Part shown: piece by piece, positions 9,117 to 18,249 of the stretch
How the letters are laid out: the number at the start of each line of letters is the position of its first letter
How positions within the stretch are numbered: the stretch's first letter is position 1
Source of the DNA: Rodentibacter sp901420285
GTDB lineage: Bacteria > Pseudomonadota > Gammaproteobacteria > Enterobacterales > Pasteurellaceae
Assembly (NCBI RefSeq): GCF_041734645.1
Contig: NZ_CP162010.1
Location: forward strand, 1,798,001-1,862,000
Direction: 5' to 3'
DNA length: 64,000 nt
Made by a program: the position numbers and the translations under genes
Notes under the pieces: model-generated
Database searches by the model: none
The model's input: only the letters and a program-made list of their open reading frames with translations
What the model was told of the DNA's origin: nothing

Positions 9117-9383
9117 ATGAAATGTAAGCGTTTGAACGAGGTATTAGAACTTTTACAGCCTTATTGGGCTGAAGCGCCCGATTTAAATCTGCTGCAAATT
9201 TTGCAAAAAATCGCCGATGAAGCGGGTTTCAATAAACCGCTGGCGGAATTAAGCGATGAAGTGATTATTTATCAATTGAAAATGCGCGGTACCGACAAAT
9301 ACGAACCGATTCCCGGCATTAAAAAAGATTACGAAGAAGATTTTAAAAGCGCGCTTTTAAGAGCGCGCGGTATCATTAAATAA
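9117..9383 (+). CDS. yihD: YihD family protein (DUF1040)
   Basis: 88 aa, almost colinear with E. coli YihD: starts MKCKRLNEVLELLQPYW and ends DYEEDFKSALLRARGIIK. Function unknown. ATG 9117 is preceded by aaggaaatagc, a good ribosome site; the frame is open further upstream, but the family begins here. It sits 15 bases before dsbA, the same neighbour as in E. coli. Confidence 0.9.
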   Translation: MKCKRLNEVLELLQPYWAEAPDLNLLQILQKIADEAGFNKPLAELSDEVIIYQLKMRGTDKYEPIPGIKKDYEEDFKSALLRARGIIK

Positions 9384-9398
9384 AACAAGGAAAGCAAA

Positions 9399-10016
9399 AT
9401 GAAAAAAATATTATTCGCCTTAGGTTTAAGCGCAACAACTTTAATATCGGCCAACGCGTTCGCAGCCAATTTGCAAGAAGGCAAACAATACATTCAAGTA
9501 AGCCAACAAGCGGCACCGCAAAAAGAAGTGATTGAATTTTTCTCGTTCTACTGCCCGCATTGTTATTCCTTTGAAATGGAATACAAAATTCCGCAGCAAG
9601 TGAAAAACAGCTTGCCGGAAGGTGTGGCGTTTAAGCAATATCACGTGAATTTTTTAGGCCGCCAATCAGAAAACCTGACTCGCGCTTGGGCCTTGGCGAT
9701 GGCATTAGGCGCAGAAAGCAAAGTGAAGGCGCCGTTATTTGAAGCCGCGCAAAAAGACGCGTTGCGCTCGATGGACGACATCCGCGCGATTTTCTTGGAT
9801 AACGGTGTCACCGCCGAACAATTCGACGGCGGCATTAACAGTTTCGCAGTAAATGGCTTGGTAAATAAACAAGTGAACGCGGCGGATCAATTCGGTGTGC
9901 GCGGCGTACCTGATTTTTACGTGAACGGCAAATTCCGCGTGAATCCCGAAGGATTGAATTACGACGATTTCGTTAAGGATTACGTGGAAACCGTAAAAGG
10001 TTTATTGCAAAAATAA
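9399..10016 (+). CDS. dsbA: Periplasmic thiol:disulfide oxidoreductase DsbA
   Basis: Introduces disulfides into exported proteins. 205 aa with a cleavable signal peptide (about residues 1-22, ...NAFAA). The thioredoxin-fold active site CPHC is at residues 52-55, and the cis-Pro loop is GVRGVPDFYVNG. One likely client is LptD upstream, which has the Cys pattern that needs oxidation. Start ATG 9399 follows aaggaaagcaaa. Confidence 0.96.
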   Translation: MKKILFALGLSATTLISANAFAANLQEGKQYIQVSQQAAPQKEVIEFFSFYCPHCYSFEMEYKIPQQVKNSLPEGVAFKQYHVNFLGRQSENLTRAWALAMALGAESKVKAPLFEAAQKDALRSMDDIRAIFLDNGVTAEQFDGGINSFAVNGLVNKQVNAADQFGVRGVPDFYVNGKFRVNPEGLNYDDFVKDYVETVKGLLQK

Positions 10017-10070
10017 CGAAAAATTGGTTTAATGCCAGCCCATTTTGCACATGAAAAAAGAGAGAAGATT

Positions 10071-10403
10071 ATGGCTGCAAGTTTTAGCGTAACCCGTCGT
10101 TTTTTTGACGACAAAAATTATCCGCGCGGATTTTCGCGTCATGGCGATTACACGATTAAAGAATCGCAAGTGCTTGAACAATACGGCCAAGCCTTCAAAG
10201 CGTTAGACTTGGGTGAGCGCAAACCGGCGACAAAAGAAGAAAAAGCGTTTGTCGCTTTTTGTCGCGGCGAACGTGCGGCCGAAACCTTCTTTGAAAAAAC
10301 CTGGCACAAATACCGCACCCACATCAGTGCGAGCAAACGTCTTTACACCTTATCGGGCGATGTAAGTGACGCGGCAGGCGGCGAAGATTATTCCGGCGAA
10401 TAA
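10071..10403 (+). CDS. maoP: MaoP/YifE family protein (DUF413)
   Basis: 110 aa, matching E. coli YifE/MaoP in length and in the blocks RRFFDDKNYPRGFSRHGD, TIKESQVLE and YTLSGDV, with an acidic C terminus (GGEDYSGE). In E. coli MaoP acts with the maoS site in chromosome macrodomain organisation; the same role here is inference. ATG 10071 follows gagaaga and gives the family start, although the frame is open to 10032. A terminator follows 13 bases after the stop. Confidence 0.85.
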   Translation: MAASFSVTRRFFDDKNYPRGFSRHGDYTIKESQVLEQYGQAFKALDLGERKPATKEEKAFVAFCRGERAAETFFEKTWHKYRTHISASKRLYTLSGDVSDAAGGEDYSGE

Positions 10404-10415
10404 GACAAACAAATG

Positions 10416-10443
10416 AGGCAGGCTAAAGCCTGCCTTTTGTTTT
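10416..10443 (+). terminator. Terminator of the yihD-dsbA-maoP group
   Basis: Stem aggcaggc, loop taaa, gcctgcct, then tttgtttt. Confidence 0.85.
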
Positions 10444-10465
10444 GGCTGCGGCGGGATCCCGAATG

Positions 10466-10510
10466 AGCACCGCATTGGAAACACGCGATGAGCGGTTTCA
10501 ATGCGGTGCT
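10466..10510. repeat. Inverted pair of the 12-mer repeat (hairpin)
   Basis: agcaccgcattg (10466-10477) and caatgcggtgct (10499-10510) face each other. The complementarity extends into the flanks (ggaaac and gtttc) with one bulged base and a loop of about 10 bases. It lies between maoP and trmA, after the maoP terminator, and has no T run. Confidence 0.85.
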
Positions 10511-10626
10511 GAAAACACACTTCGCGATATGCGTTTTGCCGCAAGCGCATTGATGCTCGTATTAATATGCCAAAGCGGCTCAAGTTAGACAAGAATATCA
10601 ATATTTACCGTTCAAATATCATTTCA

Positions 10627-11718
10627 ATGCAACTACCCATATCCCGATACAGCGAACTACTGCAAAAAAAATACGAAAAACTGACCGCACTTTTGCGCCC
10701 GTTTAACGCCCCGGAAATTCAAGTTTTCGCCTCTCCGCCCAGCCATTATCGGATGCGGGCAGAATTTCGCATTTGGCACGAACAAGGCGATTTTTATCAC
10801 ATTATGTTTGATCAAACGACCAAACAACGCTATCGCATTGATGAATTTCCGATTGCCGGCGAACTCATCAATCGCATGATGAAAAGCTTACCCGCGTTAT
10901 TAAAAGAACAAGAAGTGCTGCACCAAAAATTATTCCAAATTGATTATCTCAGCACCTTGAGCAATCAAATCATCGTCAGCCTGTTGTATCACAAGCCGCT
11001 TTTAGACGAATGGCAACGGGCGGCAAAAAATTTAAAAGAAAAGTTAACCGCACTTGGTTTTAACCTGCAGATTATCGGTCGCGCCAGTAAACAAAAAATC
11101 TGTTTGGAACGCGATTATGCGGACGAAATTTTGTCGGTAGCCGGACGTAATTATGTCTATCGCCAAGTGGAAAACAGCTTCACTCAGCCAAACGCGGTGG
11201 TAAACTGCAAAATGTTGGAATGGGCAATTGATTGCACGAAAAACAGTGAAGGCGATTTACTCGAACTTTATTGCGGCAACGGCAATTTTTCCATTGCGCT
11301 GGCACAAAATTTCCGCAAAGTTTTGGCAACGGAAATCGCCAAACCGTCGGTGGCAGCCGCGCAATTTAATATCGTGAAAAACGGCGTGGAAAATTTGCAA
11401 ATCATTCGAATGTCGGCGGAAGAATTCACTCAAGCGATAAACGGCGTGCGTGAATTTAATCGTTTAAAAGGCATTGATTTGAAATCTTACGAGTGCAATA
11501 CAATTTTTGTGGATCCACCGCGCGCAGGGCTCGATTCGGAAACGGTAAAATTAGTACGAAATTACGATCGCATTTTGTACATTTCTTGCAATCCGCGCAC
11601 ATTGTGCGACAACTTGGTTGAACTGTCGAAAACGCACCGCATTGAAAGGGCGGCATTGTTCGATCAATTCCCTTACACCGATCACATGGAAAGCGGCGTA
11701 TGGCTAATTCGCAAGTAG
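10627..11718 (+). CDS. trmA: tRNA (uracil-5-)-methyltransferase TrmA
   Basis: SAM-dependent enzyme forming m5U54 in tRNA. 363 aa from ATG 10627; the frame is open from 10567, but that start would add 20 unrelated residues. Seen: SHYRMRAEFRIWH, DLLELYCGNGNF (SAM site), DPPRAGLD, and the catalytic Cys motif ISCNPRTL, plus the C-terminal LFDQFPYTDHMES. Two uptake signals are inside it (10684 and 11047). It overlaps rsmJ by 19 bases. Confidence 0.95.
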   Translation: MQLPISRYSELLQKKYEKLTALLRPFNAPEIQVFASPPSHYRMRAEFRIWHEQGDFYHIMFDQTTKQRYRIDEFPIAGELINRMMKSLPALLKEQEVLHQKLFQIDYLSTLSNQIIVSLLYHKPLLDEWQRAAKNLKEKLTALGFNLQIIGRASKQKICLERDYADEILSVAGRNYVYRQVENSFTQPNAVVNCKMLEWAIDCTKNSEGDLLELYCGNGNFSIALAQNFRKVLATEIAKPSVAAAQFNIVKNGVENLQIIRMSAEEFTQAINGVREFNRLKGIDLKSYECNTIFVDPPRAGLDSETVKLVRNYDRILYISCNPRTLCDNLVELSKTHRIERAALFDQFPYTDHMESGVWLIRK

Positions 11719-12467
11719 GGATTCAATTAATTTCGGAATCCACCGAAAAAACGCTCGCCGAATTAGTCGCACTTTGCGCAGAACAACACATTGTTCACGA
11801 CGAACAAAGCCCGCTGGCGCTTGTTCAAACGGATCAACGTTTAGAATTGCGCAAACTGGACGAGCCAAAACTCGGCGCAGTTTACGTGGATTTTGTCGGC
11901 GGAAGCATGGCGCATCGCCGTAAATTCGGTGGCGGGCGCGGTGAAGCGGTGGCCAAAGCGGTGGGCATTAAAGGCGTAGAATTACCGAGTGTGATTGATG
12001 CGACAGCCGGCTTAGGACGCGACGCTTTCGTGTTGGCGGTGCTCGGTTGCCAAGTGCGTTTGGTAGAACGTCATCCGGTAGTGTATTTGCTGTTGCAAGA
12101 CGGTTTAAATCGCGCTTATCAAAACGCAGAAATCGGCGCGATGTTGCGGCAAAATTTACGCTTATTGAAGGTTCGACAGATTAACGAACTCAATCCGCAA
12201 ACGGATTGTGCCGATGTGGTGTATCTCGATCCGATGTATCCGCACAAACAAAAATCCGCCTTGGTGAAAAAAGAAATGCGCGTGTTTCAATACTTGGTCG
12301 GTGCGGATTCAGATGCGGACAAGCTGCTTTCCCCCGCCTTACAATTAGCCAAAAAACGGGTGGTGGTAAAACGTCCGGGCTATGCGGAATATCTTTGCAA
12401 GAAACCGCCGCACTTTAGTCGCGAAACAAAAAATCACCGCTTTGATATCTATATGGGGGAAGCCTAA
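11700..12467 (+). CDS. rsmJ: 16S rRNA (guanine1516-N2)-methyltransferase RsmJ
   Basis: SAM-dependent rRNA methyltransferase, 255 aa (E. coli RsmJ/YhiQ about 250). Typical features are VDFVGGSMAHRRKFGGGRGE, the SAM loop DATAGLGRDAFVLA, VERHP, and the catalytic YLDPMYP. It overlaps trmA by 19 bases and abuts rseC with no gap, so the three are probably cotranscribed. Confidence 0.93.
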   Translation: MANSQVGIQLISESTEKTLAELVALCAEQHIVHDEQSPLALVQTDQRLELRKLDEPKLGAVYVDFVGGSMAHRRKFGGGRGEAVAKAVGIKGVELPSVIDATAGLGRDAFVLAVLGCQVRLVERHPVVYLLLQDGLNRAYQNAEIGAMLRQNLRLLKVRQINELNPQTDCADVVYLDPMYPHKQKSALVKKEMRVFQYLVGADSDADKLLSPALQLAKKRVVVKRPGYAEYLCKKPPHFSRETKNHRFDIYMGEA

Positions 12468-12902
12468 ATGTTACGAGAAAATGCGGTCGTGCTCGACTAT
12501 GCAAATGGCATTGCCAAAGTGAAATGTCAATCGCAAAGCGCCTGCGGACAATGCGCGGCGAAAAGCGGCTGCGGAGGGAACAGTCTTTCCGAACTCAACG
12601 GCAAGCGCGGCGAACATATTTTCAGCGTGGCATCTTTAATGCCGCTACGCGCAGGACAAATCGTCGAAATCGGCTTAGAAGAAAAATCCATGCTGCTTTC
12701 CGCCTTGTTGACATATATCGTGCCGCTTGCTGCTTTGTTATTCGCCACCTTATTTTCCGACCGCATCAGCGATAATGAACCGTTGCGTGCGCTCATTATT
12801 TTCCTTTTCACCGCGTGTTCTTTTGTATTGGTAAAACGTTACGACAGAAAATTCGCTGCTCGGACTGAATTTAAGCCGGTATTGTTAAGAATACTTTCTT
12901 AA
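12468..12902 (+). CDS. rseC: RseC/MucC-type SoxR-reducing system protein
   Basis: 144-aa inner-membrane protein. The cytoplasmic N-terminal part has the Cys cluster CQSQSACGQCAAKSGCGG, and two transmembrane helices follow (about residues 77-97 and 103-120). The family links to sigma-E regulation and to reduction of SoxR. Here it sits away from rpoE-rseAB, directly after rsmJ. Confidence 0.85.
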   Translation: MLRENAVVLDYANGIAKVKCQSQSACGQCAAKSGCGGNSLSELNGKRGEHIFSVASLMPLRAGQIVEIGLEEKSMLLSALLTYIVPLAALLFATLFSDRISDNEPLRALIIFLFTACSFVLVKRYDRKFAARTEFKPVLLRILS

Positions 12903-12969
12903 CAATTTTTACTTTCTTACACTTTCTACAACAGGCAAAACACGATGACTTTTTAGGTCGTTTTATTTA

Positions 12970-13485
12970 ATGATGAACAAACAAATTCCTCTTCTCGGCA
13001 TCACCGGCTACAGTGGTAGCGGCAAAACCACTTTATTGGAAAAATTAATCCCGGAACTGATTGCGCGCGGACTGCGCGTTTCCGTAATAAAACACAGCCA
13101 TCACAACGCTCAAGTGGATAAAGAAGGAAAAGACAGCTGGCGGATGAAAGAAGCAGGTTCGGCACAAGTCATTATGGCTTGCGATAAGCGCTGGGCGATG
13201 ATGACGGAAACGCCAACACCGGTTTCCTTGCATTATCTTGCGACACAATTCGATCCGACACTGACCGACTTGGTTTTAGTCGAAGGCTTTAAACAAGAGC
13301 CGATTCCAAAAATTCTTTTACATCGCCAAGGCATAAGCAAACCTTTGCCGGAAATCGATGAAAACGTGTTGGCATTAGCCACTGATTATGCGCTCGAAAC
13401 CAAATGCACTTTACTGGATATTAACCATATTTCTTCTATTGCCGATTTTATTGAACAATTTCTCGACAATGCAGCCCACACCTGA
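12970..13485 (+). CDS. mobB: Molybdopterin-guanine dinucleotide biosynthesis adaptor MobB
   Basis: GTP-binding accessory protein of MobA, 171 aa. The P-loop is GYSGSGKTTLL, followed by VIKHSHHN and VEGFKQEPIPKI, all family hallmarks. ATG 12970 and 12973 are both possible. The 3' end overlaps the MFS gene by 17 bases. mobA is separate, on the opposite strand about 4 kb upstream. Confidence 0.92.
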   Translation: MMNKQIPLLGITGYSGSGKTTLLEKLIPELIARGLRVSVIKHSHHNAQVDKEGKDSWRMKEAGSAQVIMACDKRWAMMTETPTPVSLHYLATQFDPTLTDLVLVEGFKQEPIPKILLHRQGISKPLPEIDENVLALATDYALETKCTLLDINHISSIADFIEQFLDNAAHT

Positions 13486-14872
13486 AACAAAAGACTACCG
13501 CGGCTTAGCCCGAGTTGCGGCAATGGCGCTGTTTATGCAAAGCCTGGACGCAACCATTTTGAACACCGCATTGCCGGCCGTTTCGGCGGACTTACACGAA
13601 TCGCCGGTAGAAATGCAAATGGCGGTCATTGCTTATTCCTTGGCAGTCGCCTTGTTTATTCCGCTCACCGCTTGGGTGGCGGATAAATTCGGTACGCTCA
13701 ATGTATTTCGTGCAGCGGTGTGCGTTTTCGCCCTTGGTTCGTTATTTTGCGCGCTTTCGACGAGCTTAAACGCATTAGTACTATCGCGCATTCTGCAAGG
13801 CGTTGGTGGCGCATTTATGATGCCGGTGGCGAGACTTGCGATTGTGCAGAGCGTGCCGAAAAACCACCTGGTCAATGCATGGAATTTAATGGCAACCGCC
13901 GGCTTAATCGGCCCAATCATCGGCCCGATTCTAGGCGGTTGGTTAGTGACTAACGCCTCGTGGCATTGGATTTTCTTGATCAATTTACCGATTAGCATAG
14001 CGGGTATGTTCTTTGCCGGCAAAGTGATGCGTAATTTTTTAAATCCAAGCATCGGTAAATTAGATTGGAGCGGTTTTTTACTGTTTGCCCTCGGTCTAAG
14101 CGGACTCACTCTCGGGCTGGATTTAATGGGAGAAAGTCGCGGTTATCCCGCTATCGCTTACGGCGCATTGCTGATCGGCACCGCATTACTACTCGGCTAC
14201 TATCGCTACGCGAAAAAAAACACGTACGCGATTTTGCCCTTATCCTTATTTGATACTCGTACCTTCCGCCTTGGCATTTCCGCCAATTTACTCATTCGTC
14301 TGTCGAGCTCCGCCGTACCTTTTTTGTTGCCGTTAATGTTCCAGCTTTCATTTGGTTATAGCGCCGAACTTTCAGGTTGGTTACTGGCACCGATTGCCTT
14401 AATGTCGATCATCTTCAAAACCTTTATCGGGCGTATTTTGAACCGTTTCGGCTATAAAAATACATTAATTGCCGCGTCGTTTTTCATGACCGGATCGATT
14501 GTCTGCCTGGCATTTTTAGAGCGATCTACGGCGACGGCCTGGATATTATTCAATTTAATGTGGTACGGTGCTTGTATGTCGATGATTTTCACCGCGATTA
14601 ACACCCTGACGGTGGGCGATTTGTCCCGCGCCCAATCCGGCGCAGGTTCAACGCTGTTAAGCATAGTACAACAAGTAGGCATCGGTTTCGGTATTGCGGT
14701 GTCATCCATTATTTTAGCGTTTTATCGCCATCGTCTCGGCAATCAAGAAGGCGCATTACAAACTGCCTTTAGTTATACTTTTCTCACCTCTTCCGCCTTC
14801 GCTCTACTATTAATTTGGATTCTATTGCGCTTAAAAAACGGCGACGGAGATAATTTACGTAAAAATAGATAA
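13469..14872 (+). CDS. MFS drug exporter, DHA2 (14-helix) type
   Basis: 467-aa polytopic membrane protein of the HsrA/MdtD group. Motif-like SLDATILNTALPAVSADL in TM1, the VADKFGTLNVF loop 2-3, RILQGVGGAFMMPVARLAI in TM4 and GPIIGPILGGWL in TM5 (motif C, typical for antiporters) are visible. Substrate unknown. The start was set at ATG 13469, inside the 3' end of mobB, because the protein then begins MQPTPETKDYRG like its homologues; an upstream frame extension reads over mobB. Confidence 0.88.
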   Translation: MQPTPETKDYRGLARVAAMALFMQSLDATILNTALPAVSADLHESPVEMQMAVIAYSLAVALFIPLTAWVADKFGTLNVFRAAVCVFALGSLFCALSTSLNALVLSRILQGVGGAFMMPVARLAIVQSVPKNHLVNAWNLMATAGLIGPIIGPILGGWLVTNASWHWIFLINLPISIAGMFFAGKVMRNFLNPSIGKLDWSGFLLFALGLSGLTLGLDLMGESRGYPAIAYGALLIGTALLLGYYRYAKKNTYAILPLSLFDTRTFRLGISANLLIRLSSSAVPFLLPLMFQLSFGYSAELSGWLLAPIALMSIIFKTFIGRILNRFGYKNTLIAASFFMTGSIVCLAFLERSTATAWILFNLMWYGACMSMIFTAINTLTVGDLSRAQSGAGSTLLSIVQQVGIGFGIAVSSIILAFYRHRLGNQEGALQTAFSYTFLTSSAFALLLIWILLRLKNGDGDNLRKNR

Positions 14873-14989
14873 ATTTACCTCTGTCGCTTAACATTAATAA
14901 AAAAATCACTTCTAAATCAGCCAATTAACATCCAACAAACAGGCTTATACGACGAAAAATAAATCCCTAAAAAAGAAAGAAAATAGCGT

Positions 14990-15017
14990 TTGTCAATCAC
15001 CCCGCTTGTTATAGAAT
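14990..15017 (+). promoter_or_regulatory. Sigma70 promoter of the TerC-family gene
   Basis: TTGTCA (14990-14995), 16-base spacer, TAGAAT (15012-15017), each one mismatch from consensus, 31 bases before the ATG. No yybP-ykoY (manganese) riboswitch fold was recognised in the upstream 170 bases. Confidence 0.6.
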
Positions 15018-15048
15018 AGCGGCCCCATTTTTTATTTAAGGTTTATTT

Positions 15049-16050
15049 ATGCAGCATTTCGGCTTTCCCCTAGAAACCATTATCGTTTTCTTCGGCGTTG
15101 TCTTATTTTCGATCTATATTGATTTAATTTCCCATCGCCACACGAAAGAAATTACGGTAAAAAATGCGGCGGCATGGTCGCTTTTTTGGATATCCCTAGC
15201 ACTGGCTTTTTATGTCTATCTTTATCTTCGTTTCGAACCGGAATGGGCGAATCTTTACTTAGCAGGCTATGTATTGGAAAAAAGTTTATCTATCGATAAC
15301 TTAATGGTTTTCGTCGCTATTTTCGCCTCTTTCGGTATTAAAGCGCGGTTACAGCACCGCATTCTCTATTGGGGAATTTTAGGTGCATTGATTTTCCGTG
15401 CTGTTTTCGTGTTATTGGGCACCGGTTTATTCGCCGCCAGTCCTTGGGTCGGCTTTGCTTTTGCCGCCTTCGTTTTATGGAGCGGTTGGAAAATGTTAAC
15501 CGCCCGCGGCAAGGACAATCCGGAAATCGAAGACTATACGCACCACTGGAGCATACGCTTAGCCGGTAAAGCCATGCCGATTTTCCCTAAATTGCTGCAA
15601 GAAAAATTTTTCGTTCGCCACGCCGAATTAAATGCCGAACAAATTTCCTCCGTCACACGTCAAGGGTTGCGTTACGCCACGCCGGCCTTTTTATGTCTAA
15701 TCGCAATCGAAACCTCCGATCTCGCTTTCGCTTTCGATTCCGTACCGGCGGTTATTGCCGTCACGCAAGAGCCGCTATTGGTTTATGCGGCAATGATTTT
15801 TGCTATTTTGGGCTTGCGTAGCCTTTATTTTATTTTGGCGGCCTTAACGAAATATTTAGCGCACTTGGAAAAATCCGTGATCGCTCTATTATTTTTTATC
15901 GGCATCAAAATGGGCATTCAAGCTTGGAACCATGCCGTTTTTGATACAGGCATTCATATTTCCGCCAATGCAAGCTTATTTATCGTGCTAGGCGTGTTAT
16001 TCATCGGCATTGTCGCGTCTTTTATTTTTCCGTCCAAAGCGACGCAATAA
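15049..16050 (+). CDS. TerC/Alx family integral membrane protein
   Basis: 333 aa with about nine transmembrane helices. The acidic intramembrane motifs of the TerC family are present: EKSLSIDNLMVF (about residues 80-91) and ETSDLAFAFDSVPAV (about 222-236). These DN/DS sites are thought to coordinate metal ions, and relatives such as Alx function in manganese export; substrate here is inferred. It is a single gene with its own promoter. It is longer at the C terminus than E. coli Alx by about ten residues. Confidence 0.85.
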   Translation: MQHFGFPLETIIVFFGVVLFSIYIDLISHRHTKEITVKNAAAWSLFWISLALAFYVYLYLRFEPEWANLYLAGYVLEKSLSIDNLMVFVAIFASFGIKARLQHRILYWGILGALIFRAVFVLLGTGLFAASPWVGFAFAAFVLWSGWKMLTARGKDNPEIEDYTHHWSIRLAGKAMPIFPKLLQEKFFVRHAELNAEQISSVTRQGLRYATPAFLCLIAIETSDLAFAFDSVPAVIAVTQEPLLVYAAMIFAILGLRSLYFILAALTKYLAHLEKSVIALLFFIGIKMGIQAWNHAVFDTGIHISANASLFIVLGVLFIGIVASFIFPSKATQ

Positions 16051-16104
16051 TTGAACGAGAGCGGCTTGCTACGCTTTCACATCGACATCTTGAACTCTGC
16101 TACG

Positions 16105-16116
16105 AGCACCGCATTG
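16105..16116 (+). repeat. 12-mer repeat copy (agcaccgcattg)
   Basis: Exact copy in the 259-base gap between the TerC gene and hbpA. The following bases gaagccgcttccggcgggcttc form a separate short hairpin. Confidence 0.8.
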
Positions 16117-16309
16117 AAGCCGCTTCCGGCGGGCTTCGAGTACATTTGAAAAGGCGCGAAGTCGAGGTACAAATCGCGTTCTCTTAGTTCGATTTGTTAT
16201 AATCAAGACGATTTTTTTATTTAAGAAAAAGCCAACCTGCTTATATCTTAATAGCATTTTCCTGTCGGCGGGATCCACCGCCGTTTAACCATCACAATGA
16301 GGAACGCGT

Positions 16310-17950
16310 ATGACATTAAAAGCCACCTTAACGCTTGCCGCTACGCTATTTTTAGCCGCTTGCGATCAATCCGGCTCAGCAAACAAAGCGGCAGCTCCCG
16401 CGGACAATAAAACTGCATCAAATAATACTTTCGTTTACTGTACGGCTAAAGCGCCGTTAGGCTTCAGCCCGGCATTAGTGATGGAGGGCACGTCTTATAA
16501 CGCCAGTTCACAACAGGTTTATAACCGTTTGGTGGAGTTTAAAAAAGGTTCGACGGAAATTGAGCCGGCCTTGGCGGAAAGCTGGGAAATCAGCAATGAC
16601 GGTTTAACTTACACCTTTCATTTACGCAAAGGCGTGAAATTCCACAGCACTAAAGAATTTACCCCGACGCGCGATTTCAATGCGGATGATGTGCTGTTCT
16701 CCTTCCAACGTCAGCTTGATCCGAATCACCCGTATCACAACGTCTCCAAAGGCACTTATCCGTATTTCAACGCGATGAAATTTCCCGAGTTATTGAAATC
16801 CGTGGAAAAAATCGATGACAACACGGTTCGCATCACTTTAAACAAAAAAGATGCAACTTTCTTGGCAAGTTTGGGAATGGACTTTATTTCCATTTATTCA
16901 GCGGAATATGCCGATGCGATGATGAAAGCGGGCAAGCCTGAAACCGTTGACAATCGCCCGGTAGGTACCGGCCCGTTCATTTTCGTGGATTACAAAACCG
17001 ATCAAGCGGCACAATATGTGGCGAACGAAAATTACTGGAAAGGCAGAACGCCGCTTGATCGCTTAGTGATCAGCATCGTACCGGACGCCACTACGCGTTA
17101 CGCAAAATTACAAGCGGGTACCTGCGATTTGATTCTATTCCCGAATGTGGCGGACTTAGCCAAAATGAAAACGGATCCGAAAGTCCAACTTTTGGAACAA
17201 AAAGGCTTGAATGTAGCCTATATCGCATTCAATACAGAAAAAGCACCGTTTGATAATGTAAAAGTACGCCAAGCGTTAAACTACGCGGTGGATAAAAAAG
17301 CGATTATCGATGCCGTTTACCAAGGCGCCGGTACACCGGCGAAAAATCCGTTACCACCGACCATTTGGAGCTATAACGACGACATCCAAGATTATCCTTA
17401 TGATCCGCAAAAAGCCAAACAACTGTTAGCCGAAGCGGGTTATCCGAACGGTTTTGAAACGGATTTCTGGATTCAACCGGTGATTCGCGCCTCCAATCCA
17501 AATCCGAAACGGATGGCGGAGTTGATAATGGCGGACTGGGCAAAAATCGGTGTGAAAGCCAATCCGGTCACCTATGAATGGGCGGATTACCAAAAACGCG
17601 CGAAAGCCGGCGAACTCACTGCGGGGATTTTCGGTTGGTCAGGCGATAACGGTGACCCGGATAACTTCTTATCCCCATTATTAGCGAGCGCTAACGCAGG
17701 CAACTCAAACTTGGCGCGTTTCAAAAACGCACAATTTGACGCCTTGTTAGACAAAGCCATCGGTTTAACCGACAAACAAGCGCGTACTGAGCTTTACAAG
17801 CAAGCGCAAGTGATCGTTCATGAGCAAGCGCCTTGGATTCCGGTGGCGCACTCCGTCGGCTTCGCGCCATTAAGCCCACGCGTGAAAGGTTACGTACAAA
17901 GTCCGTTCGGCTACGATGCCTTCTATGGTGTGAGCGTCGATGGGAAATAA
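16310..17950 (+). CDS. hbpA: Heme/glutathione-binding lipoprotein HbpA (SBP family 5)
   Basis: 546-aa periplasmic solute-binding lipoprotein. The signal ends in the lipobox LAAC (Cys18) and is followed by a low-complexity Ala/Asn/Lys linker and then the DppA/OppA-type fold (NADDVLFSFQRQLDP, RPVGTGPFIFVDYKTDQ, DNVKVRQALNYAVDKKAI, GDNGDPDNFLSPLL). It closely resembles Haemophilus HbpA/GbpA, which serves heme and glutathione acquisition with a Dpp-type ABC permease; no permease genes are adjacent. Ribosome site gagga at 16301. Confidence 0.9.
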   Translation: MTLKATLTLAATLFLAACDQSGSANKAAAPADNKTASNNTFVYCTAKAPLGFSPALVMEGTSYNASSQQVYNRLVEFKKGSTEIEPALAESWEISNDGLTYTFHLRKGVKFHSTKEFTPTRDFNADDVLFSFQRQLDPNHPYHNVSKGTYPYFNAMKFPELLKSVEKIDDNTVRITLNKKDATFLASLGMDFISIYSAEYADAMMKAGKPETVDNRPVGTGPFIFVDYKTDQAAQYVANENYWKGRTPLDRLVISIVPDATTRYAKLQAGTCDLILFPNVADLAKMKTDPKVQLLEQKGLNVAYIAFNTEKAPFDNVKVRQALNYAVDKKAIIDAVYQGAGTPAKNPLPPTIWSYNDDIQDYPYDPQKAKQLLAEAGYPNGFETDFWIQPVIRASNPNPKRMAELIMADWAKIGVKANPVTYEWADYQKRAKAGELTAGIFGWSGDNGDPDNFLSPLLASANAGNSNLARFKNAQFDALLDKAIGLTDKQARTELYKQAQVIVHEQAPWIPVAHSVGFAPLSPRVKGYVQSPFGYDAFYGVSVDGK

Positions 17951-17996
17951 CCGAAATCTGCCACATTTTTACGGCTAAAAGATAATGCATTACATG

Positions 17997-18033
17997 AAAA
18001 GGATAGACTTTTAAGAGCTGTCCTTTTTATTTT
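17997..18033 (+). terminator. Terminator of hbpA
   Basis: aaaggatag and ctgtccttt pair (one G-U) over an 11-base loop and are followed by tttattttg. Confidence 0.7.
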
Positions 18034-18060
18034 GTCTCGACTTTTTTCACTTGCTTCAAC

Positions 18061-18072
18061 AGCACCGCATTG
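18061..18072 (+). repeat. 12-mer repeat copy (agcaccgcattg)
   Basis: Exact copy in the 299-base gap between hbpA and mlaA, preceded by ttcaac. Confidence 0.8.
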
Positions 18073-18191
18073 AAAAGCGTGGAATCGGCTTAATCCGCCG
18101 AGAACCTAATTTCCGACGGCGCAACTCAGACAAAATTTAAAACCGAAAAGCAAACAATAGAATCGACATTGTTTTATCTATTAGATTACGT

Positions 18192-18219
18192 TTGAGTTAT
18201 AGATTTTACGCGTTAGAAT
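18192..18219 (+). promoter_or_regulatory. Candidate promoter of mlaA
   Basis: TTGAGT (18192-18197), 16-base spacer, TAGAAT (18214-18219), 30 bases before the mlaA ATG. Confidence 0.45.
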
Positions 18220-18249
18220 ACGTCCGATTTTTCTTACGGATAAATACAA

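Noticed and set aside
13633..14109. 158-aa minus-strand open frame inside the MFS gene
   Set aside because: Antisense of transmembrane coding sequence; the plus-strand protein is clearly homologous to DHA2 exporters.
14873..15048. Manganese riboswitch upstream of the TerC gene
   Set aside because: Alx-type genes often have a yybP-ykoY element, but the region is A-rich with no paired conserved blocks that I can see.
16051..16309. 70-aa minus-strand open frame before hbpA
   Set aside because: It covers the 12-mer region, has no ribosome site or homology; treated as noncoding.
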